Below, piece by piece: positions 23,715-33,300 of a stretch of DNA of 64,000 nucleotides (its first letter is position 1; each line of letters starts with the position of its first letter). Origin of the DNA: Planctomycetaceae bacterium. GTDB lineage: Bacteria; Planctomycetota; UBA1135; GCA-002686595. The notes under the pieces were generated by a model. The model worked only from the letters and a program-made list of their open reading frames with translations, was not told the origin of the DNA and made no database searches. The stretch is from positions 88,505 through 152,504 of the forward strand of contig WGMC01000020.1 in assembly GCA_016125265.1 (NCBI GenBank). Direction: 5' to 3'. The translations under genes were made by a program, and so were the position numbers.

Positions 23715-26680
23715 CGCGGTTGTTCCATGGGCCAGGGTTCGGCTTCGCCTTCGCCGGGCGGGGGCAGGCCGAGGCGCGTGCGGAAGCCCTCGAAGAGTTC
23801 GCTGAGCCGTTCGTGGCGGCCGGCGAGGCGCATCACGTCCTCGAGCACCAGGGGATCCGGTGTGCCCGAGCGCAGTTCAGGGTGCAGCTCGAGCAGGCTG
23901 GTGAGCTGCTCTTGCACCTCGATCTCCATGCGCCGCAGCAGCTTGAGTTCCGCGGAGTCCGGCACGAGGCGGTTCTCGCTCTCGCCGGGTTGTTGTTCTT
24001 GTTGCTGCTGTTGCTGTTGTTGTTGCTGCTGCTCGCGCCGGCGCTCGCGCTCTTCCTTTAGCGCCTCGATCAGCCATTCGAGGTTCTTGGCGACCTGGCG
24101 CTGGCGCAACTGCACACCGTCGCCGCTCTGGTAGTCGCCGGCCTCGTCCAGGTCGCGCGCGACACGTTCGAGGTCCTCGCCCGCGCGCCGCAGCAGTTCG
24201 GCGAACACCAAGGTGCCCTCCTCGGCGGTGGCGGTGGCCACTTCGAGGGCCCGTGTGCCGAGCGCTGCTTCCTCGCGTGCGATGCGCTTGAGCTGCAGGC
24301 GCTCGGAGCGCGTCGGCCCGGCGCCCCGCTCGCGGCCGGCGTCGAGCTCGCGGGTGGCGAGCATCTGCACCAGGTGGCGCTCGAGCAGTTCTTCGGCTTC
24401 GCGCTGCACTTCGAAGAGCTGTTCTTCGGCGCGCAGTTGTTCGTAGCGCTCCTCCTCCTCGGCGAGTTCCTGGTTCGCGCGCTCGAGTTCGGCGACGGCC
24501 TCCTCGGCCTCGGCCTCGGCTTCCTGCGACGATCCGCGCTGCAGCGCCTGCCCGGAATCCTGGCTGGCTTCGGCGGCGCGTCGCAGGGTGCGCGAGGCGC
24601 CGCCCTCCGGGTCGCGTTCTTCTTCGAGCGTCGCGAGTTCGAGGATCTCCTCGGCGATGCGGCGCTGCTCCGCGGCGAGGCGTTCGGCCTCGGCCTGTTG
24701 TTCCGGAGTGCTCGGCGCGGCGGATTCGCGCGAGGCCGCGGCGGCGGCCTGCAGCGATTCGAGGGCCTCGCGCTGCTCGCCGGCGGCGGCGCCGCTCTGG
24801 CCCGACGCGAGGCGTTCACCGGCGGCCTCCATCGCGGCCTGCGCTTGTTCCAACGCGCGCTCGAGGGCCGCGCGGGCGGATTCGGGCAACCCGGAGGCGC
24901 CCTGGGCTGCTTGCTGGGCGGCCTGGGCGAGCTCCTGTTGGCGCTGCGCCAGTTCGGCGGTCTGTCCCGGGGCCGCCGCGGCGGCCGCGGCACGGGCCTC
25001 ACCGAGGGCCTGTGCGGCCTGTTCGAGCGCCGCCTGGGCGCGTTCGGCCGCCTCGGAACCCGCGCCCGCCTGCGAGGCGGCGGCGGCTTCCGCGGCTTTG
25101 CGCATCGCCTCCCGCGCTGCGCCGAGGGCTTCGGCGGCGGCGCGGTTCGCCTGCGCTTCTTGGCCGCTCGCCGCGGCGGCCGCGGCTTGTAGCGCCTGCT
25201 GGAGCGCTTCGGCCCGCTGGGCCTGTTCGGTCTGCGCGCCCGCGAGCATGCTCGGCAGGCGCGCGAGCTCGTCGAGGCCCCGCTCCAACTCGCGCAGAGC
25301 CTGTTCGCCGGCGCGCCGGGCTTCCTGGTCGGCCGCGCGGGCTTCCCTCGGACGAGCCTGGCCTGCCGCCAATCGCGCATCGGCTTCGGCCGCGGCGCGT
25401 TCGGCCTCGGCGGCCGCCTCGAGCAGTTCCTGTGCCCGCCGCGCGACGTCGGCGGCCAAACCCTCGGGCTCTGTTTCCTGGTTGGCCAGGGCTTCGAGCG
25501 CTTTGTTTCCCTGCGCGCGGGCCTGCCGCGCGGCGCCGCGGGCCTGGGCGGCCTGGCGTTCCAAAGCGAGCGCCGCCTCGCGCGCGGCCTCGGCAGCAGC
25601 GTCGAGCGCCTCGGCCGACTGGCCCGCCTCGGCCAAACGTCGTGCGGCCGCTTCCAGGGCGTCGGCGGCCGCGCGGGCGTTGGCGCGCGCCGTTTCGGCG
25701 GTCGCGGTTTCCGATGCGGCCCGCTGGGCGGCGGCTTCGGCGCGCAGCGCTTCGGCGGCCTTCGCGGCTTCGGCGGCCCGGGCGGCGAGGTCGGGATCGC
25801 GCGGGGCCTCGGCGGAGGCCGTGAGCGCGTCCGCTGCCCGCTCGAGCCGCGCGGCCTCGGCCTCGTTGCGGCGCGCTTCGCCGAGTTGATCCCGCGCGCC
25901 CTCCAGCGTCGCGTTCTCCGCGGGCCGCCAGCGGCCAAAAAGGTCGGCGTCGGTCGTTTGGTTCTCGCGCAGGGCTTCCAGTTCGCGGCCGAGCGCCTCG
26001 AACTCGAAGTCGCGGGTCACGCGGCTGGCCGCGAGCGTTTGCTCCAAGAGCGCCTGCTGGCGCTGGGTCAGCTCCGCGACCTGGGCGTCGAACTGGCGTT
26101 GGGCCTCGCTGCGCGACTGTTCGCGCAGGGCCTCGATCGCGCGTTCGACCGCTGCTTCCTCACCAGCGAGGCGCGCGACGGCGGCGCGGCGTTCGGCGAG
26201 TGTCGCGAGGCGCTCCTCGATGTCCTCCTCCGCGCTGCGGTCGAGCAACACGTCGAGCAGCGCCTCGAGCTCCTGGATGGCGCGGTCCTGCTGTTCGAGC
26301 GCGACCAGCACCTGACCGGACTCGAGCGCCGATTCGCTGCTCGCCATCCACTCCTCGAGCGTGCGCGATTCGGCCTCGCGCCGTTCGATCTGGCCGAGGC
26401 CCTCGCGCAAGAGTTCCACCGTGCGCGAGCGCCCCTCGGCCGCGAGCCGCGATTCGAGCAACTGCATCGTCTGGCGCAGGCGCTGCAGTTGGCGGCGGAG
26501 GAGCGCCTGGTCCTCGCGGATGCTGGCGATGCCGCGTTCGGCGCCCGCGTCCTGCTGGGCTTCGGGCGCGGCGGCAGCGGTGAACCCGCGCGGTGCCCCG
26601 GCGATGCAAAGCGCCAGGCAAGCTGCGCGAAGAGCGATTTTGGTCGTGATCTTCATCGGTCGAACCACGTCGCGTTTCAT
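23711..26680 (-). CDS. Secreted ~990-aa Ala/Glu/Arg-rich coiled-coil protein
   Basis: 989 residues from the ATG at 26680, which overlaps the DUF4175-like stop (ATGA). After a signal peptide (ALRAACLALCIAGAPRGFTAAAA) nearly the whole chain is charged alpha helix with heptad character and long Ala-rich runs (AEAAREAALALERQAAQARG style). The composition gives low-complexity similarity to tropomyosin and TolA. Toward the C-terminus, residues encoded at 23999-24031 are 11 consecutive Gln, using a mixture of CAG and CAA codons. The final ~100 residues (LLRRMEIEVQEQLTSLLELH, VMRLAGRHERLSELFEGF) look like a folded tail. No enzymatic motif is seen. Probably a periplasmic scaffold. Confidence 0.8.
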   Translation of the reverse strand: MKRDVVRPMKITTKIALRAACLALCIAGAPRGFTAAAAPEAQQDAGAERGIASIREDQALLRRQLQRLRQTMQLLESRLAAEGRSRTVELLREGLGQIERREAESRTLEEWMASSESALESGQVLVALEQQDRAIQELEALLDVLLDRSAEEDIEERLATLAERRAAVARLAGEEAAVERAIEALREQSRSEAQRQFDAQVAELTQRQQALLEQTLAASRVTRDFEFEALGRELEALRENQTTDADLFGRWRPAENATLEGARDQLGEARRNEAEAARLERAADALTASAEAPRDPDLAARAAEAAKAAEALRAEAAAQRAASETATAETARANARAAADALEAAARRLAEAGQSAEALDAAAEAAREAALALERQAAQARGAARQARAQGNKALEALANQETEPEGLAADVARRAQELLEAAAEAERAAAEADARLAAGQARPREARAADQEARRAGEQALRELERGLDELARLPSMLAGAQTEQAQRAEALQQALQAAAAAASGQEAQANRAAAEALGAAREAMRKAAEAAAASQAGAGSEAAERAQAALEQAAQALGEARAAAAAAAPGQTAELAQRQQELAQAAQQAAQGASGLPESARAALERALEQAQAAMEAAGERLASGQSGAAAGEQREALESLQAAAAASRESAAPSTPEQQAEAERLAAEQRRIAEEILELATLEEERDPEGGASRTLRRAAEASQDSGQALQRGSSQEAEAEAEEAVAELERANQELAEEEERYEQLRAEEQLFEVQREAEELLERHLVQMLATRELDAGRERGAGPTRSERLQLKRIAREEAALGTRALEVATATAEEGTLVFAELLRRAGEDLERVARDLDEAGDYQSGDGVQLRQRQVAKNLEWLIEALKEERERRREQQQQQQQQQQQEQQPGESENRLVPDSAELKLLRRMEIEVQEQLTSLLELHPELRSGTPDPLVLEDVMRLAGRHERLSELFEGFRTRLGLPPPGEGEAEPWPMEQPR

Positions 26681-29067
26681 CGGTTGGCCGCCTCGCGGGT
26701 GCGTTCGCGGAGCGCGCGCTGGCGCTCCAACATTTCGCGTGTCTGGGTCAGCACCGACTGGAAATCGTCCCACTCGGAAAGGCGCTCCAAGAGGTCCTCG
26801 AGGCGCAGGAGCACGCGGTTCTGCTCGGCGAGCGCGCGCGCCAGGTGCTGGCGGCGTGCGCCGAGTTCCGTCGCACCCTGTGCGGCCTCCAGGGCCTGGG
26901 TCGCGGCCGCAGCGCCGCCCTGGCGCACATCGAGGCCGATGGCGGCCAGCGAGATCAGATGCGTCGCGAAGCCTGTGCTCGCGCCGGCCGTGCCGGGCGG
27001 GCGTTCGAGGAAGGCCCGCCACGGCTCCAGCTGGAAGCTGCGGCTGGCGCTCTTCGCGAGCAGGCCGTCGAGTTCGTCGAGGAGGTGCTCGGCGCTGGGA
27101 TCGAGGCGCGCGTAGACCGCGAGTTCCACGACGCCGACCAGTTCGCGCAGCAGGCTCTCCGCGTCCGCCTCCACACGGCGCTGGCCGTTGAGCGCGCTGG
27201 TGACCGCGCGCGCGTCGCCGGGTTCGAGGCCGACGGCGTCCTCGAGTTCGACGAGCAGTTCCTCACCGCGTGTGCGCCGGTCGCGCTGCAACTGCATGAG
27301 CGCCGCCGCCTGGGCGCGGGCCCGGCCGAGGCGCTCTTGCACGCGGCGCAGGAGTTCGTCGTCCGCCAGCACACGCACGCGCACGCCGGGGCCCTTGCCC
27401 TCGCGCGCGGGCGTCGCGTTGTCGAGCGCAAACGCCTCCAGTAGGAACTGGCTGCCGACGAGCGCGCCGGCGGTTTCCCCGGTTGTCGCCGTCGCCGCGG
27501 CAGCATCTCCCGCCGGCGCTGCGGCCGGTGCCTGCCCCGCCGCCAGGCTCGCGACATCGAGCCGGAGGCCGCCGAACGCCTGGCGCGGCGTGTCGCCGGC
27601 GAGTGGGAAGTCGGCCCCGTGGGTCCACTCCTCCGCCGCCGCCTCGCGGGCGCGCCAGCCGAAGCGGACCAGGCCGAAATCGTCGCGCGCTTCGACACGC
27701 AGAGCCACGGCTCCGCGCGCGCCGGTTTCCAGCTCCACGCGTGTCGGCGCGATTTGCTCGAGCTCTGGCGCGCGGTCGGGCACCACGTCGATCGCAAACA
27801 GCCCCGGATCCGGATTGCCCAGTCCGCGGCTGTCGGAGAGTTCGAAACGCAGGCGCACACTTTCGTTCGCCGTGAACTCGAAACCCAGGCCCTCGAGTTC
27901 GTCGGCGCCCGGGAACGGGCGCGGCGCGAGGTCGACCGTGGTGTCCGCCGGCAGGATGCGCGCGCGGCCCGCGACGTCCTTCGGTTCCGTGCGCAGCGCG
28001 ACGGCGATCCTCGATCCAGCCACCACACGCGTGCCGCGGTCGAAGACCTGCTCGGGCGCGAGTCCCGTGTGCGCGGGCGGCGTGACGAGCAGGGCGAGCC
28101 CGACGATCTCCGGGGGTTGCAGCACACGCAGGCGCACCCGCGCCGCGCCGCTCGAGTCGTCGCCGCCGCGCACGGCGAACTCACTGTCCTCCTGCACACC
28201 GCGCAGCACCGTGCGGTAGGTCGCCTGGCGGCCCTCGCCGGCGCCGAGGCGCGCGACGGACACACGTCGGCCGGCGCCGAAGTCGAGCTCGACCTCGCGC
28301 GGCGCCTTGCCGCGCGCGCGCACGACGACGGGCACGTCCGTGCCGCGAGCGACTTCGACCGACAGGCCGCGCTCGCCGAGCGGTTCGACACGCGCGGTGG
28401 CCTCGGGCAGGGGGATCTCGAGGTAGAGCACCGTGGCGTTGGGCCAGGGTTGGTCGCCGCCGAGCAGTCGGTTCCAGAACGTCGCACCGTGCGCGGGGTG
28501 CAGCGCGAACGACGTGGCGACGAGCAGCACACTCGCCGCGCCCAGGCCCAAGCGCGACAGCGGCCCGCGCCGGTCGAGGATCGGCGTCAGGTCGATGGTC
28601 TTGGCCCGCGCTTCCGCGCGCTCGAGCACGCGGTCCACCAACGCGCGTTCGAGGCCCGCGTCCAGACCGTCCCCGCGGCTCTGGAAATCGACGGCGCTGA
28701 CGAGCAGTTGTTCGGCGTGGGGATCCGCGCGCTCGGCGAGGAGCGCGAGTCGCGCCCGCGACGGGATCGCCGCGAGGTGGCGCCAGCCGTAACGCCAACC
28801 CGCCACGAGGGGCGCGGCGACGATCAGGAGCCCGTGCCAGAGGCGCACCCCGCGCGGCACGGCCAGGGCGTAGTCCGCGAGGAACGCAAACGCCGCCGCC
28901 GCGGCGAGTGCCACGAGCGCCAAGCCGAGGCCCGACTGGAGCGCCGCGCGCACCAGGTTGCCGCGCAGGCGGCCGAGCAGCCGCTCCAGCGCCGGCGTCC
29001 TGGCCAGGCTGGGTTCGGGCCGCTGTTCGGGCCGCTGCGCGGGCGTTTTCTCGGGCGACGTATTCAT
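26677..29067 (-). CDS. DUF4175-like membrane protein
   Basis: 796 residues. After a Pro/Arg-rich start come two membrane helices (AALQSGLGLALVALAAAAAFAFL; LWHGLLIVAAPLVAGW). A soluble helical segment (LALLAERADPHAEQLLVSAVDF) and a third membrane helix near residue 180 follow. The rest is a large extracytoplasmic part with several Ig-like beta domains (ATVLYLEIPLPEATARVEPLG; VSVARLGAGEGRQATYRT) and a C-terminal helical portion. Length and layout match the DUF4175 family found beside VWA/BatA clusters in planctomycetes and alphaproteobacteria. Biochemical function is unknown. Confidence 0.75.
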   Translation of the reverse strand: MNTSPEKTPAQRPEQRPEPSLARTPALERLLGRLRGNLVRAALQSGLGLALVALAAAAAFAFLADYALAVPRGVRLWHGLLIVAAPLVAGWRYGWRHLAAIPSRARLALLAERADPHAEQLLVSAVDFQSRGDGLDAGLERALVDRVLERAEARAKTIDLTPILDRRGPLSRLGLGAASVLLVATSFALHPAHGATFWNRLLGGDQPWPNATVLYLEIPLPEATARVEPLGERGLSVEVARGTDVPVVVRARGKAPREVELDFGAGRRVSVARLGAGEGRQATYRTVLRGVQEDSEFAVRGGDDSSGAARVRLRVLQPPEIVGLALLVTPPAHTGLAPEQVFDRGTRVVAGSRIAVALRTEPKDVAGRARILPADTTVDLAPRPFPGADELEGLGFEFTANESVRLRFELSDSRGLGNPDPGLFAIDVVPDRAPELEQIAPTRVELETGARGAVALRVEARDDFGLVRFGWRAREAAAEEWTHGADFPLAGDTPRQAFGGLRLDVASLAAGQAPAAAPAGDAAAATATTGETAGALVGSQFLLEAFALDNATPAREGKGPGVRVRVLADDELLRRVQERLGRARAQAAALMQLQRDRRTRGEELLVELEDAVGLEPGDARAVTSALNGQRRVEADAESLLRELVGVVELAVYARLDPSAEHLLDELDGLLAKSASRSFQLEPWRAFLERPPGTAGASTGFATHLISLAAIGLDVRQGGAAAATQALEAAQGATELGARRQHLARALAEQNRVLLRLEDLLERLSEWDDFQSVLTQTREMLERQRALRERTREAANR

Positions 29068-29113
29068 GGAGCGTCAGCGGGCGGGGGGGCTCGGGCGATC
29101 TGCCTCCCAGACT

Positions 29114-30292
29114 CTAGCGCTGGAAGATGGGCAAGTAGCGGAACGGAATCTCGAGGACCAGGACTCCCATGGCCGTTCCAAACGCGGTCCCGGGGCCGAC
29201 CATGTTGGGGAAACTGCCGTCCGGACGCTGCATGCGCAGGATTTCGGCCCGGGTGGCTTCGTAGTAGGGCGTCCAGTAGTCGACTCCGCCCTGGGTGCCC
29301 GCGGTGTACATGGCCTGCACGCCGTAGTAGTGGCCGTACCAGAAGAAGTAGTGGCCGCCGCCGTCGCGGCCGTAGGTGCGATTGAAGGAGTCCAGGTTGC
29401 GGCGCAGGTAGTCGAGCCCCATGCGGATGGCGTCATCGGAGTAGATCCCGAGGCCGTGCAGGGAGGTGACTCCCGCGGCCGTCAACGGGAACGACGAACG
29501 CGAGCTGGAGCCCCGCTGGTAGTTGAACGCGCCGACCTCGTCCGAGAAGCTGCGCCCGCGGAAGCTGCGCTGGGTCTGCTGCTCCGTGATGGCCGAATCG
29601 ACCACGTACTGGGCGGCGCGGTCCACGGTGCCGCGCGGCACCTGGATGCCGATGTTGCGCGCCGCGCGCAGCGCCAGCACCTGGCACACCACGATCGACA
29701 TGTCGGACTCCGGCGCGAACGGTTCGTACCGCCAGCCGCCCTGGGCGTTTTGCGCGTTGACGATGTAGTCGACGGCTTTCTGTAAGCGCCCGCGCACGTC
29801 CGCGCGGTGCGTCATGCCGTAGACCTCCGCGAGGAACAGCGTCGCAAACGCGTGGCTGTACATGCGCGAGCCGCTGGAGGAGATGTAGCCATCGTCCTTG
29901 ACGGCCGCGAGGATCCAGGAGAGCCCGCGCTCGACCACTTGGCCGTATTCGCCGCGGCCGGGCTGGTGCCCACCGCCCAAGAACGCCATCAGTGCGAGCG
30001 CCGTCACACCCACGTGCCCCGCTTCGGCGTTGTAGTTGTAGCCGTTGTTCAGCTTGTAGCCGATCTTGCCCTGCCAACTGCCGTCGGCCTGCTGGTTGAG
30101 GGCGAGCCACGCGAGCCCGCGGTTGACCGCCTCCACCTGCGCCGCCGAGATCGCGTCCCCGTCGTGCGCCGAGGGCCCCACGTCTTGCGCGGCGCGCGGC
30201 GCCGCAAGGGCCACCGGGCTGTTGTGCGCGAGGGCCGTGAGGGCCACGAGCAGTCCCGCGGCGAAGCGGGCGAGCGTGCGGAGTCGTTGCAT
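29114..30292 (-). CDS. Secreted squalene-cyclase/prenyltransferase-repeat protein
   Basis: 392 residues from the ATG at 30292. Signal peptide: FAAGLLVALTALAHNSPVALA. Repeats of the alpha-alpha toroid type follow: GLAWLALNQQADGSWQGK, VTALALMAFLGGGHQPGRG, YIVNAQNAQGGWRYEP, MGLDYLRRNLDSF and EILRMQRPDGSFPN. The fold is that of squalene-hopene cyclase and complement C3d-like domains, again without the cyclase DxDD, so catalysis is not indicated. It lies 38 bp downstream of the PQQ-propeller gene and 46 bp upstream of the DUF4175-like gene, in one apparent operon. Confidence 0.85.
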   Translation of the reverse strand: MQRLRTLARFAAGLLVALTALAHNSPVALAAPRAAQDVGPSAHDGDAISAAQVEAVNRGLAWLALNQQADGSWQGKIGYKLNNGYNYNAEAGHVGVTALALMAFLGGGHQPGRGEYGQVVERGLSWILAAVKDDGYISSSGSRMYSHAFATLFLAEVYGMTHRADVRGRLQKAVDYIVNAQNAQGGWRYEPFAPESDMSIVVCQVLALRAARNIGIQVPRGTVDRAAQYVVDSAITEQQTQRSFRGRSFSDEVGAFNYQRGSSSRSSFPLTAAGVTSLHGLGIYSDDAIRMGLDYLRRNLDSFNRTYGRDGGGHYFFWYGHYYGVQAMYTAGTQGGVDYWTPYYEATRAEILRMQRPDGSFPNMVGPGTAFGTAMGVLVLEIPFRYLPIFQR

Positions 30293-30330
30293 GGTGGTGT
30301 TCCTCGGGGTGGTGGTCTTGGGTTGCTGCC

Positions 30331-33300
30331 TCAGCGCGGGCGCCAGATCTCGAAACGGCCGTCGCCGCGGGACGCGGACCATCCGGAGATCCAAAGGGCG
30401 TTGCCGACGGGCAAGAGCGAGAGGTCCTCCACACGCGTGAAGGCGCCGTGCAACACACGTGCGTCGCGGCGCGCGCCGTTCGACAGGTCGAGCAACACGA
30501 GGTGCACCGCGCGGCGGTTGCGTGTGCTGGGATCCCGCGTCACGTACGGCAGGATGCAGAGGTTCTTCGCCACGACGGGTGCGGGCCAAATCCCTTCGTA
30601 GAGCTCTTCCGCCTGCACGGGCAAGCGCTGGGTCCAGCGCCGCCCGCTCGGCAGGTGGATCGCCGCCACCGGCGTGCCGACCGCGCCCTGGGTGGGGGAG
30701 GCGACGAACAGGAACGGCGCCAAGAGGTCCGTGCGGCGGCCCTGGGCCACCCCGAGCAGCCGGTCGTCGGCGCCCAGTTGGTGCACGGTGCGCGCGCCGC
30801 CCGTCGCGAGGTCGACGGCGATCAACTCGCCCGCCGGTGCGCCGGGACCCAGGGTGCGCGGCTGCGCGACGAGGTACACACTGGCTCCCTGGCGCACCAC
30901 GGCGTAGAGGTCCATGCCCGGCGCGAGGCGCAGCGTCCAGGGCACACGTTTCGACACGAGGTCGAACGCCACCAGCCGTTGCTGCACGAACGACGGCAGG
31001 TAGAGCCGTCCGTCTTGGATCCAACCGGTGGCGCGCGGCCCCAGGTTCTCGTCGAGGTCGAAGGTGCCGAGGACCGCGCCGCGGAACACGTCGAGCACCA
31101 CGAGGCGCGAGTTGACGCCGTACGCCTCGCTGGCGAACACGGCGTAGCGTTCGCCCGCGATCGGCGCGCCCCACTTGCGCTCCGCGGGGAGCGCCACGTC
31201 CCACAGTTGGATGCCCGTGGTCGGCTCCACACCCAGCACGGCAAAGCCGACTTCCGGCGTCCACGTCCGCAAGAGGAGCACACCGGACGCACTCGCGAGA
31301 TCGAGCACTTGGCCCGATTCGGGTTCGATGCGCCACACCGCGCGGCCGTCCCGAGCGTCGAGGCCCAGCACACTTTCCCCCTGCAGCACGGCGATGCGGT
31401 TCGAGAAGAGCTGGCAGTATTCACCCGCCCGGCCGAGGGGCACGGAGCGCTCGAGCGGCGCCGACCAAAGCGGTGTTTCGTCGCCGCCGTCCGCGAACGC
31501 TTCCACCGCGCCGGACAGCATGTGGATCCACGCCGGTCCGCGTGTGGATTCGGGTTCCGGCGCGACCTGGGGCAGTTGGCCGACGACGACGCGCGGCGCG
31601 CTGAGGCGCGCGCTGGTCACGAGACTCGCGTCCAACTCGGAGCGCTCCCACAGGGACCCGTCCAGCGCGCCGCGGGTGCGCCCGCGCCACTGTTCGAGGG
31701 CCATGCCGCGGTAGGGTTCGACGTCGAGCACCAGGTCGCCGTGGTTCTCCGAGAGGGACGCGAGCAACCCTTCTTCGAACGCGCGGTTGCCCGCGCGGCC
31801 GAGGCCCACGGCCAGCAGCGCGAGGAGGTGCGCCTGGTCGCGTTCCACGGCGCTCGAACTGCTGCCGCTGCCGGGCCGCTCGGCGGGGCTCGCGCCCACC
31901 ACGTACTGCACCATCGCCGCCACGTCGCCCCGTTCGAGTGCGAGATCGACCAGCGACCGTCGCGCCGCCGTTGCCGCGCGTGCGAACGGGTACCGCCGCA
32001 CGAGCGATTCGAGCGCGCGGCCGTCGCGGCGGCTCAGTGCGTCGTCGAGGTCGCGCTGGGCGCGTTGTTCGAAGGGCGCGTAGAGCTCCGCACCCGCACT
32101 CGCCAGCAGCTCGCCGATGCGCAGTTGGATGCGCTCGCCCGCGCCGCGGTTCTCCGTTAGCTGCACGTTCCGCGCGCGGTCGAGGGCCACGTGCCAGTGT
32201 TCGAGGGCCGCGGCCGCGTCGCCGTAACGTTCGGCGTCGAGAGCTCGCTGCACGGCGAGCCACAGCACCAGCGGCACGGGAGCGAGTGCCTTCGGCGACG
32301 CGGCGTTCGCGAAGCTGGTCCAGAGCGGATCCACACGCGCGAGGGACGCGCCCGAAACGTCGAGGGCGCGCGCTTCCGCGTCGATGCGTTCGAGCAGCGC
32401 CCACCAACGTGTGCGGTCCAGCCCGAGGAGCAGGGGGTGCATCTCGAGCAGCACGTCGGCGCGTTCGCGGGTGGTCTCCGCGCGTGCGAGCACCTGTTCG
32501 AGCAACACCAGCGCCGCCTCGCTCTCGCCGACCGCGGCCAGGAGTTCGGCCTCGCGGCGGGCCAGTTGGCCGAGCTGTTCGACCAGGCTGCGACCCGGGC
32601 TGTTCTCGAGCTGCGCCTCCATCGGCGCGCGCACCTCGGCGAGTCGCTCGATCCCGAGTCGCAGCGATCCCGCGGCGACCAGCGTGTCGACACGCCGCAG
32701 CGAGATGCGCGCCAAACTACCCAGCGCCTCGGTGTCGCCCGGCGACTCGGCCAGGCGCGCGCGCAGGCGCTCCTCGAGTTGCGCCAGGTCCACGAAACCG
32801 TGCAGCCAGCGCCCGTTGAGCGAATAGAGCGCGCCCTCGCCCACCAAGAGGTTGCCGCGCTCTTCCGGGTCGATGGTGACTGTGCGCGACTCGTCGATGC
32901 GCGCGCCGTCGTAGGGGATCAGTTCGAGGCGATCCGGACCGGCCACGAGCACACCTTCGGCGCTCAGCACCGGCCGCGGCCGCCGGTCGGGGCTGTCCTC
33001 CACGCGTCTGCCCAGTTCGAACTCGGGCAGGTGGAACGTGCCGGGATCCTGCGAACCGAGGCTGCCCGGTTTGCGGTAGGTGGCGATCCAACCGCCTCCG
33101 AGGACCACACTGTCCTCGCGCGCGCCCAGCAGTGTGTCGACGTCGTAGTCCGACGCGCGCATGGGCCGCAGGCGCTCGCGGGGCATGGACCAGAGGAACC
33201 CGCCGTCTTCCAGCGACACCGCGATCAAGTCCTCGGAATCCGCGGGCGTCGCGAGCACGACGCCGCCCTCCACCACCGGCGGCGCGGTTTTCCACACGCG

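Noticed and set aside
24070..25938. Long Arg/Pro-rich frames and plus-strand Ala/Ser-rich frames over the coiled-coil gene
   Set aside because: Shadows of the Ala/Glu/Arg codon pattern of the coiled-coil protein.
29114..30292. Terpene (squalene-hopene) cyclase activity
   Set aside because: The repeat fold is present but the catalytic DxDD motif is absent and a signal peptide directs it outside the cytoplasmic membrane.
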